DNA of 16,349 nt from Puniceicoccales bacterium. Its GTDB lineage: Bacteria > Verrucomicrobiota > Verrucomicrobiia > Opitutales > JAIRLG01. The number at the start of each line of letters is the position of its first letter. Position 1 is the stretch's first letter. Location of the stretch: contig JAIRRP010000081.1 in the NCBI GenBank assembly GCA_031255915.1, forward strand, positions 1 to 16,349. The letters are read 5' to 3'. This document shows, piece after piece, positions 1-8,144 of this stretch. The position numbers and the translations under genes were made by a program. The notes beneath the pieces were generated by a model. The model ran no database searches. It was given only the letters and a program-made list of their open reading frames with translations, and was not told the origin of the DNA.

Positions 1-377
1 CCTTGAAAACCATGACCTTTTGTAATACCGACTACATCCACCTTTTCGCCCTCTTGGAACAGAGAAACATCCAAAGCATCGCCTAATTGATAATCGGGGA
101 ACAGGCCCCGCATCTCACGATAGGCTATCACACGTTTTTTGGGATCACAGCCTGCTTTTTCAAGTCTACCGACGGTCGCCTTATCATTGACTTCCCCGGC
201 CTTATTGCCCTGAAGGACCATCTGAATGGCATCATAGCCGTCCACCTCCTGCGTGCGTTTCTGCAAAACACGACAGGAACCCATCTTTACCACAGTCACA
301 GGAACGAGATCGCCTTCGGCATCAAAAATCTGTGTCATGCCGACTTTTCTCCCTATTGCTCCGATTTCCTCTTTCAT
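1..377 (-). CDS. rplC: 50S ribosomal protein L3, N-terminal part (cut by window edge)
   Basis: L3 binds 23S rRNA early in assembly and reaches the peptidyl-transferase centre. Reading from the ATG at 377 to the window edge gives about 125 codons. The visible protein has an L3-type start (IGRKVGMTQIFD at about residues 8-19), then VPVTVVKMGSCRV, DGYDAIQM, a KAGCDPKKR stretch near the middle, and VDVVGITKGHGFQG at the edge, which matches the usual VDVxGxSKGKGFQG motif. The C-terminal part and stop lie outside the window. An in-frame TAA about 30 nt upstream rules out a much longer start. No clear Shine-Dalgarno stands directly before this ATG; a GGAGG lies 46 nt upstream, in front of a tiny reading frame whose TGA overlaps this ATG. 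It follows rpsJ after 117 nt, as at the head of an S10 operon. Identification is firm; the exact start is less so. Confidence 0.93.
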   Translation of the reverse strand, partial: MKEEIGAIGRKVGMTQIFDAEGDLVPVTVVKMGSCRVLQKRTQEVDGYDAIQMVLQGNKAGEVNDKATVGRLEKAGCDPKKRVIAYREMRGLFPDYQLGDALDVSLFQEGEKVDVVGITKGHGFQ

Positions 378-412
378 AACTCTAAGCGGCAGGTAAAATC
401 TGCATTAGACAA
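374..412 (-). other. Possible 12-residue leader ORF overlapping the rplC start
   Basis: A GGAGG at 424-428 is followed 11 nt later by a TTG codon (412) opening a 12-codon frame that ends in a TGA overlapping the rplC ATG (ATGA arrangement). The same frame also has an ATG at 430, but that ATG abuts the GGAGG and could not use it. The peptide has no recognisable motif. It would give the SD-less rplC start a source of coupled ribosomes. It could equally be chance, or a trace of an older rplC start. Confidence 0.25.
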
Positions 413-441
413 GATAAATATATCCTCCATTGGTTTTTGAG

Positions 442-465
442 ACGCAATGACACGCTGTCAAGCGT
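442..465 (-). promoter_or_regulatory. Hairpin with alternative foldings in the rpsJ-rplC spacer
   Basis: Transcribed in the minus direction, this 24-nt stretch can fold in two exclusive ways. One is a 5-bp stem ACGCT/AGCGT with a TGAC loop (452-465). The other is TGACA/TGTCA around a GCG loop (448-460), extended after a small internal loop by ACGC/GCGT (442-445 with 462-465). No run of T follows, so it is not a standard terminator. The sites of the S10-cluster head in other bacteria are known places for L4 feedback, but no L4 motif is recognised here. Confidence 0.35.
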
Positions 466-494
466 TTTTCAAATTCTTTACTTCCTTTTTTCGG

Positions 495-800
495 TTAAGC
501 ACTGATACTGATCTCTACCCCAGCCGAAAGGTTAAGTTGCTTCAATGACTCAATCGTATTCGCCGTAGGTTCGTGAATTTCCGCTAAACGCATATGCGTC
601 TTAAGCTCGAATTGCTCCATTGATTTTTTATCCTTATGAGGCGAACGGTTGACGGAAAAACGCTCAATTTTCGTCGGTAACGGAACTGGTCCCACGACCC
701 TCGCGCCGGAACGCTTTGACGCATCGACAATTTCTGCAATGGATTGATCCACCAAACGGTGATCAAACCCTCTTAATTTGATACAAATTTTCTGTGCCAT
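495..800 (-). CDS. rpsJ: 30S ribosomal protein S10 (NusE)
   Basis: S10 is a head protein of the small subunit and, as NusE, a partner of NusB and NusG in antitermination and transcription-translation coupling. The 101-residue product has the usual length. It shows the S10 start (KICIKLRGFDHRLVDQS), the GPVPLPT segment near residue 38, the conserved SVNRSPHKDKKSMEQFE loop at about 48-64, and the EPTANTIESLKQLNLSAGVEISI end. The ATG at 800 lies 6 nt after the fusA stop, with only a weak purine run (TAAAAGAAA) before it, so translation is probably coupled to fusA. In many bacteria tuf sits between fusA and rpsJ; here it does not, and the tuf seen is at the other end of the window. Confidence 0.97.
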   Translation of the reverse strand: MAQKICIKLRGFDHRLVDQSIAEIVDASKRSGARVVGPVPLPTKIERFSVNRSPHKDKKSMEQFELKTHMRLAEIHEPTANTIESLKQLNLSAGVEISISA

Positions 801-806
801 TTTCTT

Positions 807-2960
807 TTAAGAACGAACCACTGTCCGCGTTGATGAATCGATAATTTTCTGAAGTATTGCCGAAGGAACCTGTTCAAAATGCGACGGTTCCATGGAATAG
901 CTTGCGCGTCCCTTCGTCAATGACCTTACATCTGTCGCATAGCCGAACATCATCTCTAGAGGAACCCAAGCATCGATATTCGCCAGCAAACCTTTCATTT
1001 CCATTTTTTGAATCTGTCCACGACGACGATTCAAATCTCCCACAATATCTCCCTGATATTCTTCCGGTGTCGAAACTTCCACCTTCATGATGGGTTCAAG
1101 CAGGATAGGGGATGCTTTCTTCATGGCATCCTTGAAGGCAAAAATACCTGCCATTCTAAAAGCCATTTCAGAAGAATCCACTTCGTGAAAACTTCCATCG
1201 ACGATCCTCACCTTGACATCAATTACGGGGTAACCCGCCACAACACCATTACGAGCGCCCTCCAAAATTCCTTCCTGCGAGGGCTTGATGTATTCTTTCG
1301 GAATGATACCGCCGACAATCTCATTTAGTACCTCAACGCCTGAACCCTTTTCTGCCGGCTCAAGCTTAATGACGACATGGCCATATTGCCCCCTACCACC
1401 CGATTGACGAATAAATTTTCCCTCACCATCCGCCGCCGCCGTAATCGTCTCACGATAAGCGATTTGAGGACGTCCTGCATTGGCATCCACTTTAAACTCT
1501 CTGAAGAGACGATCGCGGATAATATCCAGATGCAATTCGCCCATGCCAGCAATAATCGTCTGACCCGTCTCAGGATCTGATGTGACCTGGAAGGTCGGAT
1601 CCTCCTCGGCTAGACGCTGCAAAGCCAATGACAATTTTTCCTGATCCGCTTTCGACTTCGGCTCGATCGACATGCTGATGACCGGATTGGGAAATGTAGG
1701 TGGTTCTAGCGCCTCATCGGAAGAACGATCGCAGAGGGTATCTCCTGTAATAACACCTCTCGCCCCGACAATCGCGCAAATATCGCCCGAATAAGCCACA
1801 TCGATATCCTCGCGCTTATCCGCCTTCATGATCATCAAACGACTGATGCGCTCTGTATTACGAGTACGCGGATTATAAAATGACTCTCCTTTGCGAAGCT
1901 GTCCTCTGTAAACACGGCAAAATACCAATTTTCCGACATAAGAATCCGTCATTAATTTAAAGCCCAAAGCCGAAAGAGGGCCACTATCGTCCGGATTTAC
2001 ACTTACCTCAGAACCATCATCGCGAAAAGCCTTCATGGGCGGAAGATCCAGCGGTGACGGCAAATAATGCACGACGGCATCCAGTAGCATCTGGACGCCC
2101 TTATTTTTAAAAGAGCTGCCGGGGATGACTCCCACAAATTTCATGGCAATGGTCGCACTGCGAATCGCACGACGTATTTCATCGAAGGAAATAGAAGCTC
2201 CTTCGAGAAACTTCACCGCCAGCGCGTCATCAAAATCGGCTAGGGCCTCCAAGAGCGATTCATGGAATTGTTGCGCCGACGCCTGAAGTTCTTCCGGAAT
2301 GGCGATCTCTTTATAGGCCACACCCAACGGATCTGATTCGTCATAGACATACGCCACCATCCTAACGAGATCGATTAACCCCTTGAACGTCTCGGCCGAA
2401 CCAACATTGAGAAATAACGGATGCGCATTGCCTCCTAATTTTTTCCGAATATCCTCCACGGCACCCAAAAAATCGGCACCGGTACGATCCATTTTATTGA
2501 TAAATGCGATCCTCGGGACATGATATTTATCCATCTGGCGCCACACCGTCTCCGATTGTGGCTGGACACCTGCCACGGCGCAGAAGACCGCTACACTGCC
2601 ATCCAAAACGCGAAGCGAACGTTCCACTTCCGCTGTAAAATCGACATGACCTGGTGTATCGATCAAATTGATCTGATGGGGAATTTTTCTGAAAAGCCCC
2701 TCCTGCGTGGTCCATCCACAACTGATGGCCGCTGAAGTAATGGTAATCCCACGCTCACGTTCCTGCTCCATCCAATCGGTTACGGCCGTCCCATCATGCA
2801 CCTCGCCCATCTTATGGACAACTCCCGTATAATACAAAATACGTTCGGTCGTCGTCGTCTTGCCAGCATCAATATGAGCTGCGATACCGATATTTCGAGT
2901 AAATTCAAGAGGTGTCTTTCTCGCAGGAGAATTAAGAGAAGAAATATTTTTGGGATCCAT
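807..2960 (-). CDS. fusA: Elongation factor G
   Basis: EF-G is the GTPase that drives translocation and, with RRF, ribosome recycling. Starting at the ATG at 2960 the protein has 717 residues, normal for the family. The GTP-binding motifs are complete: AHIDAGKT (28-35), RGITIT (70-75), DTPGH (101-105) and NKMD (155-158). Domains II to V follow, with FGYATDVRSLTKGRASYSME near the C terminus, as in housekeeping EF-G. The open frame runs 30 nt further to a TTG at 2990, but that would overlap the rpsG stop. The ATG has AAAGG 7 nt upstream, so 2960 is preferred. It lies 23 nt after rpsG and 6 nt before rpsJ. Nothing suggests a mitochondrial-type or resistance paralogue. Confidence 0.97.
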   Translation of the reverse strand: MDPKNISSLNSPARKTPLEFTRNIGIAAHIDAGKTTTTERILYYTGVVHKMGEVHDGTAVTDWMEQERERGITITSAAISCGWTTQEGLFRKIPHQINLIDTPGHVDFTAEVERSLRVLDGSVAVFCAVAGVQPQSETVWRQMDKYHVPRIAFINKMDRTGADFLGAVEDIRKKLGGNAHPLFLNVGSAETFKGLIDLVRMVAYVYDESDPLGVAYKEIAIPEELQASAQQFHESLLEALADFDDALAVKFLEGASISFDEIRRAIRSATIAMKFVGVIPGSSFKNKGVQMLLDAVVHYLPSPLDLPPMKAFRDDGSEVSVNPDDSGPLSALGFKLMTDSYVGKLVFCRVYRGQLRKGESFYNPRTRNTERISRLMIMKADKREDIDVAYSGDICAIVGARGVITGDTLCDRSSDEALEPPTFPNPVISMSIEPKSKADQEKLSLALQRLAEEDPTFQVTSDPETGQTIIAGMGELHLDIIRDRLFREFKVDANAGRPQIAYRETITAAADGEGKFIRQSGGRGQYGHVVIKLEPAEKGSGVEVLNEIVGGIIPKEYIKPSQEGILEGARNGVVAGYPVIDVKVRIVDGSFHEVDSSEMAFRMAGIFAFKDAMKKASPILLEPIMKVEVSTPEEYQGDIVGDLNRRRGQIQKMEMKGLLANIDAWVPLEMMFGYATDVRSLTKGRASYSMEPSHFEQVPSAILQKIIDSSTRTVVRS

Positions 2961-2983
2961 AGTGAAACCTTTTACTCCAGGAA

Positions 2984-3457
2984 TTACCAACGCAGATGAG
3001 CAAATGCGCGATTCGCCTGTGCCATACGGTGAACTTCCGATTTCTTCTTGACGACATTACCGGTATTATTGTAGGCATCAATGATTTCCTGTCCCAGCGC
3101 ATCGGCCATGTGTTTGCCCTTACGTCCATGAGCCGATTGGATCATCCAACGAAAGACCAATGCCTGTTGACGCGTAGGAGGAACTTCAACCGGGATCTGA
3201 TAGGTCGCTCCGCCCACACGACGACTCCTTACCTCTAATTTAGGGCGCGCATTTTCCAAAGCCCCTAAGAGTAAACTTACCGGATCTCCTTTACCTAATT
3301 CCTCGCTCGCCCGAGCGATGGCCTTGTACACAATAGAACAAGCCACGGAACGCTTACCACGTTCCATCACCATGTTGACCAACTGACCTATGAGCGCACT
3401 TCCAAAACGCGGATCTTCAGCGATGGAACGTTTTTCTGCTCTTCTACGACGCGACAT
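2984..3457 (-). CDS. rpsG: 30S ribosomal protein S7
   Basis: S7 starts assembly of the 30S head and contacts the E-site tRNA. The product is 157 residues, the usual length, beginning MSRRRRAEKRSIAEDPRFGS, with the conserved RVGGATYQIPVEVPPTRQ stretch at about 80-97 and ending KKSEVHRMAQANRAFAHLRW. The ATG at 3457 lies only 6 nt after the rpsL stop. An AAGG sits 11 nt upstream, inside the end of rpsL, so coupling to rpsL is likely. In E. coli the spacer between rpsL and rpsG carries the S7 feedback site; a 6-nt spacer leaves no room for it. Confidence 0.97.
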   Translation of the reverse strand: MSRRRRAEKRSIAEDPRFGSALIGQLVNMVMERGKRSVACSIVYKAIARASEELGKGDPVSLLLGALENARPKLEVRSRRVGGATYQIPVEVPPTRQQALVFRWMIQSAHGRKGKHMADALGQEIIDAYNNTGNVVKKKSEVHRMAQANRAFAHLRW

Positions 3458-3463
3458 ATACGC

Positions 3464-3856
3464 TTAAACCTTATTTTTCACTTCCTTAGGACGCTTTACA
3501 CCGTACTTCGAACGGCTTCGACGACGTTTGTCAACACCGGAACAGTCTAAAGTCCCACGCACGACGTGATAACGAACACCTGGCAAATCCTTGACTCTAC
3601 CGCCGCGAACTAATACCACACTGTGTTCCTGCAATTTATGCCCCTCATCGGGAATATAAGCAATGACCTCATCTCCGCCATGAGTCAGACGCACTTTTGC
3701 GACCTTACGGATGGCCGAATTCGGTTTTTTAGGGGTACGTGTCATTACCTGGACGCAAACTCCACGGCGGAACGGATTCGCCTCCAACGCTGGAGATTTC
3801 GACTTAATGACCTCCTGCACACGGGGCTTGCGGACTAACTGATTGATAGTAGGCAT
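3464..3856 (-). CDS. rpsL: 30S ribosomal protein S12
   Basis: S12 lies at the decoding centre and controls accuracy. From the ATG at 3856 the protein has 130 residues and opens MPTINQLVRK, as in the family. The loop TPKKPNSA is intact with lysine at position 43, the residue whose change gives streptomycin resistance in E. coli. The second loop GGRVKDLPGVRYH, including the aspartate that RimO modifies in E. coli, is also intact. A TTG at 3865 in the same frame would add three residues; it has the better spacing (8 nt) from a GAGAAG, so the start is open between the two. That GAGAAG is one arm of a hairpin at 3874-3890. The gene follows rpoC after 118 nt. Confidence 0.96.
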   Translation of the reverse strand: MPTINQLVRKPRVQEVIKSKSPALEANPFRRGVCVQVMTRTPKKPNSAIRKVAKVRLTHGGDEVIAYIPDEGHKLQEHSVVLVRGGRVKDLPGVRYHVVRGTLDCSGVDKRRRSRSKYGVKRPKEVKNKV

Positions 3857-3873
3857 CTGCGACAAAATAAATT

Positions 3874-3890
3874 CTTCTCTTAAAGAGAAG
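3874..3890 (-). promoter_or_regulatory. Hairpin that hides the only SD-like sequence of rpsL
   Basis: The transcript reads CTTCTCTTTAAGAGAAG, a 7-bp stem with a 3-nt loop. Its 3' arm contains GAGAAG, the only SD-like stretch near the rpsL start. AATTTATTTT follows, so a weak terminator is a second reading. The structure stands alone in the 118-nt rpoC-rpsL spacer, in which no convincing -35/-10 pair was found. Confidence 0.45.
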
Positions 3891-3974
3891 GCACGCTAGA
3901 ACTCCAACATGAGGAAGCAAGCATTTATTCCATAAAAAATCTGCGTCCACATCCATGATGCAACGCCACTGTCT

Positions 3975-6900
3975 TCAAAATTCATCATCAACGGATGCCA
4001 ATACTCTATTTTTCCCAAACGCCATCTCAGAAGCGTATTTTCGATTGAGATTTTCCGATAGCTTAACTTTTAAATGGCGATAAGCCGTATAACCTGTCCC
4101 GGCTGGAATCAGGTGGCCCATGATGATATTTTCCTTAAATCCACGCAGGCGATCGACTTTGCCTAAAGTTGCCGCATCGACCAAAACCCGTGTTGTTTCT
4201 TGGAATGAAGCAGCGGAGATAAAGCTCTCTGTCTCTAGGGAAGCTTTTGTAATACCCTGAAGGATTGGTTCGGCTTCGCCAGCTTTTCCTCCCGCGACAA
4301 TCACCTTTTCATTTTCCTCCATAAAGCGCTCGCGATCCACCTGCTCTCCCCAGAAGAAATCCGTATCTCCTGGATCCGTCACGCAGACTTTCCGCAACAT
4401 GCGTGAAACAATAATCTCGATATGCTTATCATCGATAGTGACTCCCTGAGAGCGATATACTTTCTGAATTTCAGAAATGATATACTCCTGCACATGGGCA
4501 ACTCCCAAAATTTGCAAAATCTCATGTGGATCCGCAGAACCTTCTGTCAAATGTTGTCCACGACTGACAAAATCTCCCTCATGAACGAGCATATGAACCT
4601 CGCGAGAAATCAAATGTTCCTCTCGATGGCCCGATTCATTGTCGGTTACCCATAGACGTTTTTTACTGCGCACAGGACCGCCAAAAGAAACAACGCCATC
4701 GATCTTTGCCATCTCCGCCGCTTCTTTGGGCCGCCTGGCCTCAAATAATTCCACAATACGCGAAAGCCCTCCTGTGATATCCTGAGTTTTTGAAGCTAAA
4801 CGCGGTGTCTTAGCCAGTAAAGCGCCTGCGACAATACGATCTCCATTATAAACAATAATCTGAGCTCCTATGGGAATTGTATAGGCCGCCAGAACACGTG
4901 CCTCCTCTCCCTTTGTCGCGCTTTTCATCACCTCAAGAACTGGGTTGAGATCCTCCTTATGTTCGATCACTATCATGGCGACGCGACCGGAAATACTATC
5001 GACATCCTGTTTTACCGTAACGCCGGGGATAATATCCTGAAAACGGATGAAACCACTGTACTCCGAAAGGATCGGAATATGGTACGGATCCCACATGGCA
5101 ATTACTTTCCCTTTTTCCACCTCAACACCATCCGCCACCAATAACACCGTCCCAACGGTCACGCCATAGCGCTCCAATTCATTCCCATCACCATCTTCCA
5201 AAACCACAGCTCCCATCTTGCTAAGGACGATATGAACGTCATTCTCCGATGATACAAACCGCAAATCCTTATAGCGTACAATACCCGCATGGCGCGTGCG
5301 ATGTTCTGGATTTTTCAGCGCCTGATTCGCCACACCACCGATGTGAAAAGTTCGCAATGTCAATTGCGTTCCCGGTTCGCCAATGGATTGAGCGGCCACA
5401 ATGCCCACCGATGCCCCCCTTTGCACCATACTACTAGTTGCCGGATCAATGCCATAGGCCTGAGCAGAAATTCTATTACGGCGAATATTCGTCAATGGAG
5501 ATAAAATCTTAACACGCTCGACACCACACCGCCCAATGTGCTGAGCGATGTCCAGCGTAACCAAAGAACCGGCCATAACAATAACTTCTGAAGAATTGGC
5601 TGGATTGACAACATCTTCCGCCACACAACGCCCTACGATACGATCCGTTAGGCTAACGATCTCCTCATCTCCGTCGATAATGGCTTGCTTCCACACACCC
5701 TGGCGACCTAACTCCACTTCATCCGTAACGACGACATCCATCGCCACATCGCACAATTTACGCGTCAGATATCCTGCATCAGCTGTTTTCAGAGCCGTAT
5801 CGGCCAAACCTTTACGGGCTCCATGTGTCGCAATGAAATATTCTAGTATGGATAACCCTTCTCGAAAAGAGGCCGTAATAGGACGCTCGATGATTTCACC
5901 TGAAGGCTTCGCCATCAATCCACGCATACCGCACAATTGACGTACCTGTTGACGGTTACCGCGAGCACCTGAGTCCATCATGAGGTAAACCGGATTTACC
6001 TCATCGCTGGAACAACCTTTGGCCAAAACTTTGAAAGTTTCATCCGCAATTTCATCCGTCGTATTTGTCCAAATATCAATCACTTTGCTGCGCCGCTCTC
6101 CCTCTGTCAAGACACCCTTCTTGTACTGCATTTCAACGTTTGCGACTTTCTGACGAGCGACGGAAAGTATTGCCTCTTTCGATTGAGGAATAATCATATC
6201 CTCGATGCTAATGGAAAGCCCGGCGTGGGTTGATTCCGTAAAGCCAAGACCTTTAATGGCATCCAAGATCACGACAGATTCCGCTTTACCGACGACCTTG
6301 TAGATATCCATCACCAGTTCACTCAAAGCACCCTTAGCGATCGGCTTATTGATAAAGCCAAGATCTCTTGAGAGAACACTATTAAAAATCGCCCTTCCGA
6401 CGGTCGTCCGCAGTATACGCTTTGTGGCATCGCCATAACGCGTCGCCCTCCCATAATCCGGATTGGCCATATCGATCCAGTCATTCCTTCGAACAGCACC
6501 ACTGGCCTCGGCCAACAGCACTTCTTCAATACTGTTCATCAACGGAAAAGATGTCTGCCCTTCCATGAGCTTAGGCGCACAGGTCAGATAATAAATTCCC
6601 AGAACAATATCTTGCGAAGGCGTCAGAATAGATTTACCACTCGACGGCGCGAAGAGATTGTGCGAGGCCAACATGAGTGTCTTGCATTCCGCCACCGCCT
6701 CCAACGAGAGTGGCACGTGAACAGCCATTTGATCGCCATCGAAATCAGCATTAAAAGCAGCGCACACCAATGGATGAAGACGAATTGCATCTCCTTCAAT
6801 CAATACTGGCTCAAAGGCCTGGATGGAAAGACGATGTAATGTCGGAGCTCGATTGAGCAAAATCGGATGGCCACTCGTCACTTCTTCTAAAATATCCCAT

Positions 6901-8129
6901 ACTTCCGGTGACTGTTTCTCAATCATCTTGCGAGCACTGCGCACCGTATGGACAAAGCCCAATTCTTTCAAGCGACGAATGATGAAGGGCTCAAACAAGA
7001 CCAATGCCATTTTCTTCGGAAGACCGCACTGATGCAATCTCAGCTTCGGGCCAATGACAATGACGGAACGTCCACTGTAATCGACACGCTTGCCCAACAA
7101 ATTCTGCCGAAAACGTCCCTGTTTTCCCTTCAGCATCTCACTGAGCGATTTAAGCGGTCGATTCCCTGAACCCAATACCGCTCGGCCATGACGCCCATTA
7201 TCAAACAGAGCATCTACTGCCTCTTGAAGCATGCGCATCTCATTGTGAATGATGACATTCGGTGTCTTGAGCTGCAGTAAACTTTTCAGACGATTATTAC
7301 GATTAATAACACGGCGATAGAGGTCATTAAAATCACTCGTGGCGAAACGACCACCCTCCAGAGGAATCAATGGTCTTAAATCCGGAGGAAGAATAGGTAG
7401 TGTCTCTAAAATCATCCATTCAGGACGAGAACCTGATCTTAAAAATCCCGATACTAATTTCAGGCGTTGGGCCAATCGCTGCTTCGTCTGCTTTGATCGC
7501 GTGTGATACAACTCCTCCTGAATCTCGGACACCATCTCTTCAAGATTTTTCTCACTTAAAATATCCCTTAATGCCACAGCTCCCATCTTGGCGATGAACG
7601 CATCTTCTCCGTATTCTCCTTGAAGACGCATATACTCCTGTTCCTGCAGAAGTTGTCCTTTTTTCAGAGACGTTGTACCCGGATCGGTCACCATGTAATT
7701 CTCGAAATAGATGACACGCTCCAGATCACGACCACTCATCCCCATGAAAAGACCAAGTCGACCGGGCAGGCTTTTCAAGAACCAGATATGAGAAATAGGA
7801 ATGGCTAGCTCGATATGGCCCATACGCTCTCGGCGAACACGAGAAAGTGTTACTTCCACACCGCAACGCTCGCATACGACATCTTTGTACTTAATGCGCT
7901 TATATTTACCACATGCACACTCGTAATCCCGCACGGGACCGAAAATACGTTGACAGAATAAGCCTCCCACTTCCGGTTTAAAAGTACGATAATTAATCGT
8001 CTCGGGATTCTTTATCTCTCCGTTTGACCAGGAACGGATCACATCGGGCGACGCAACCGAAATCGCCACACAATTGAAATCATCCGTCTGGCCAAAACCT
8101 AAAAATTTTCTAATATCTTCGTTGCCCAT
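3975..8129 (-). CDS. rpoC: DNA-directed RNA polymerase subunit beta'
   Basis: Beta' carries the catalytic magnesium and forms most of the clamp. The product has 1384 residues. The first zinc site is intact (C71, C73, C86, C89 in YECACGKYKRIK...VCERCG). The catalytic NADFDGD motif is at 460-466. The bridge helix/trigger loop region has GIVAAQSIGEPGTQLTLRTFHIGG at about 909-932, then about 180 residues before TQDITGGLSRIVELFEARRPK at 1115, an SI3-like insertion in the trigger loop. The second zinc site is missing: in a gapless alignment around 873-893, the E. coli cysteines 888, 895 and 898 correspond to N881, S888 and A891, and C814 falls at E806/L807. The frame is open throughout, so this is not a frameshift. 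The ATG at 8129 is 15 nt after rpoB, with no good SD, which suggests coupling. Confidence 0.98.
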   Translation of the reverse strand: MGNEDIRKFLGFGQTDDFNCVAISVASPDVIRSWSNGEIKNPETINYRTFKPEVGGLFCQRIFGPVRDYECACGKYKRIKYKDVVCERCGVEVTLSRVRRERMGHIELAIPISHIWFLKSLPGRLGLFMGMSGRDLERVIYFENYMVTDPGTTSLKKGQLLQEQEYMRLQGEYGEDAFIAKMGAVALRDILSEKNLEEMVSEIQEELYHTRSKQTKQRLAQRLKLVSGFLRSGSRPEWMILETLPILPPDLRPLIPLEGGRFATSDFNDLYRRVINRNNRLKSLLQLKTPNVIIHNEMRMLQEAVDALFDNGRHGRAVLGSGNRPLKSLSEMLKGKQGRFRQNLLGKRVDYSGRSVIVIGPKLRLHQCGLPKKMALVLFEPFIIRRLKELGFVHTVRSARKMIEKQSPEVWDILEEVTSGHPILLNRAPTLHRLSIQAFEPVLIEGDAIRLHPLVCAAFNADFDGDQMAVHVPLSLEAVAECKTLMLASHNLFAPSSGKSILTPSQDIVLGIYYLTCAPKLMEGQTSFPLMNSIEEVLLAEASGAVRRNDWIDMANPDYGRATRYGDATKRILRTTVGRAIFNSVLSRDLGFINKPIAKGALSELVMDIYKVVGKAESVVILDAIKGLGFTESTHAGLSISIEDMIIPQSKEAILSVARQKVANVEMQYKKGVLTEGERRSKVIDIWTNTTDEIADETFKVLAKGCSSDEVNPVYLMMDSGARGNRQQVRQLCGMRGLMAKPSGEIIERPITASFREGLSILEYFIATHGARKGLADTALKTADAGYLTRKLCDVAMDVVVTDEVELGRQGVWKQAIIDGDEEIVSLTDRIVGRCVAEDVVNPANSSEVIVMAGSLVTLDIAQHIGRCGVERVKILSPLTNIRRNRISAQAYGIDPATSSMVQRGASVGIVAAQSIGEPGTQLTLRTFHIGGVANQALKNPEHRTRHAGIVRYKDLRFVSSENDVHIVLSKMGAVVLEDGDGNELERYGVTVGTVLLVADGVEVEKGKVIAMWDPYHIPILSEYSGFIRFQDIIPGVTVKQDVDSISGRVAMIVIEHKEDLNPVLEVMKSATKGEEARVLAAYTIPIGAQIIVYNGDRIVAGALLAKTPRLASKTQDITGGLSRIVELFEARRPKEAAEMAKIDGVVSFGGPVRSKKRLWVTDNESGHREEHLISREVHMLVHEGDFVSRGQHLTEGSADPHEILQILGVAHVQEYIISEIQKVYRSQGVTIDDKHIEIIVSRMLRKVCVTDPGDTDFFWGEQVDRERFMEENEKVIVAGGKAGEAEPILQGITKASLETESFISAASFQETTRVLVDAATLGKVDRLRGFKENIIMGHLIPAGTGYTAYRHLKVKLSENLNRKYASEMAFGKNRVLASVDDEF

Positions 8130-8144
8130 ACAAAACTCGATATC

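Noticed and set aside
87..440. Plus-strand open frame of 117 codons at the left edge
   Set aside because: It lies opposite rplC and the rpsJ-rplC spacer, has no recognisable domain, and the minus strand there encodes an unmistakable L3 N terminus.
442..465. TTGACA at about 458-463 as a promoter for rplC
   Set aside because: No acceptable -10 hexamer lies 15-19 nt downstream on the minus strand; the bases are better explained by the hairpin.
2961..2990. TTG start of fusA at 2990
   Set aside because: It would overlap the rpsG stop and add ten residues; the ATG at 2960 with AAAGG upstream is better.
5457..5711. Frameshift or sequencing error as the cause of the missing zinc ligands in rpoC
   Set aside because: The frame is continuous and the alignment around residues 873-893 is gapless with conserved flanks; four separate codons would need to be wrong.
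5548..5940. Long plus-strand frames opposite rpoC and rpoB (for example 5548-5940, 8592-9017)
   Set aside because: They are low-complexity shadows of strongly conserved minus-strand coding sequence, with no domain or SD support.
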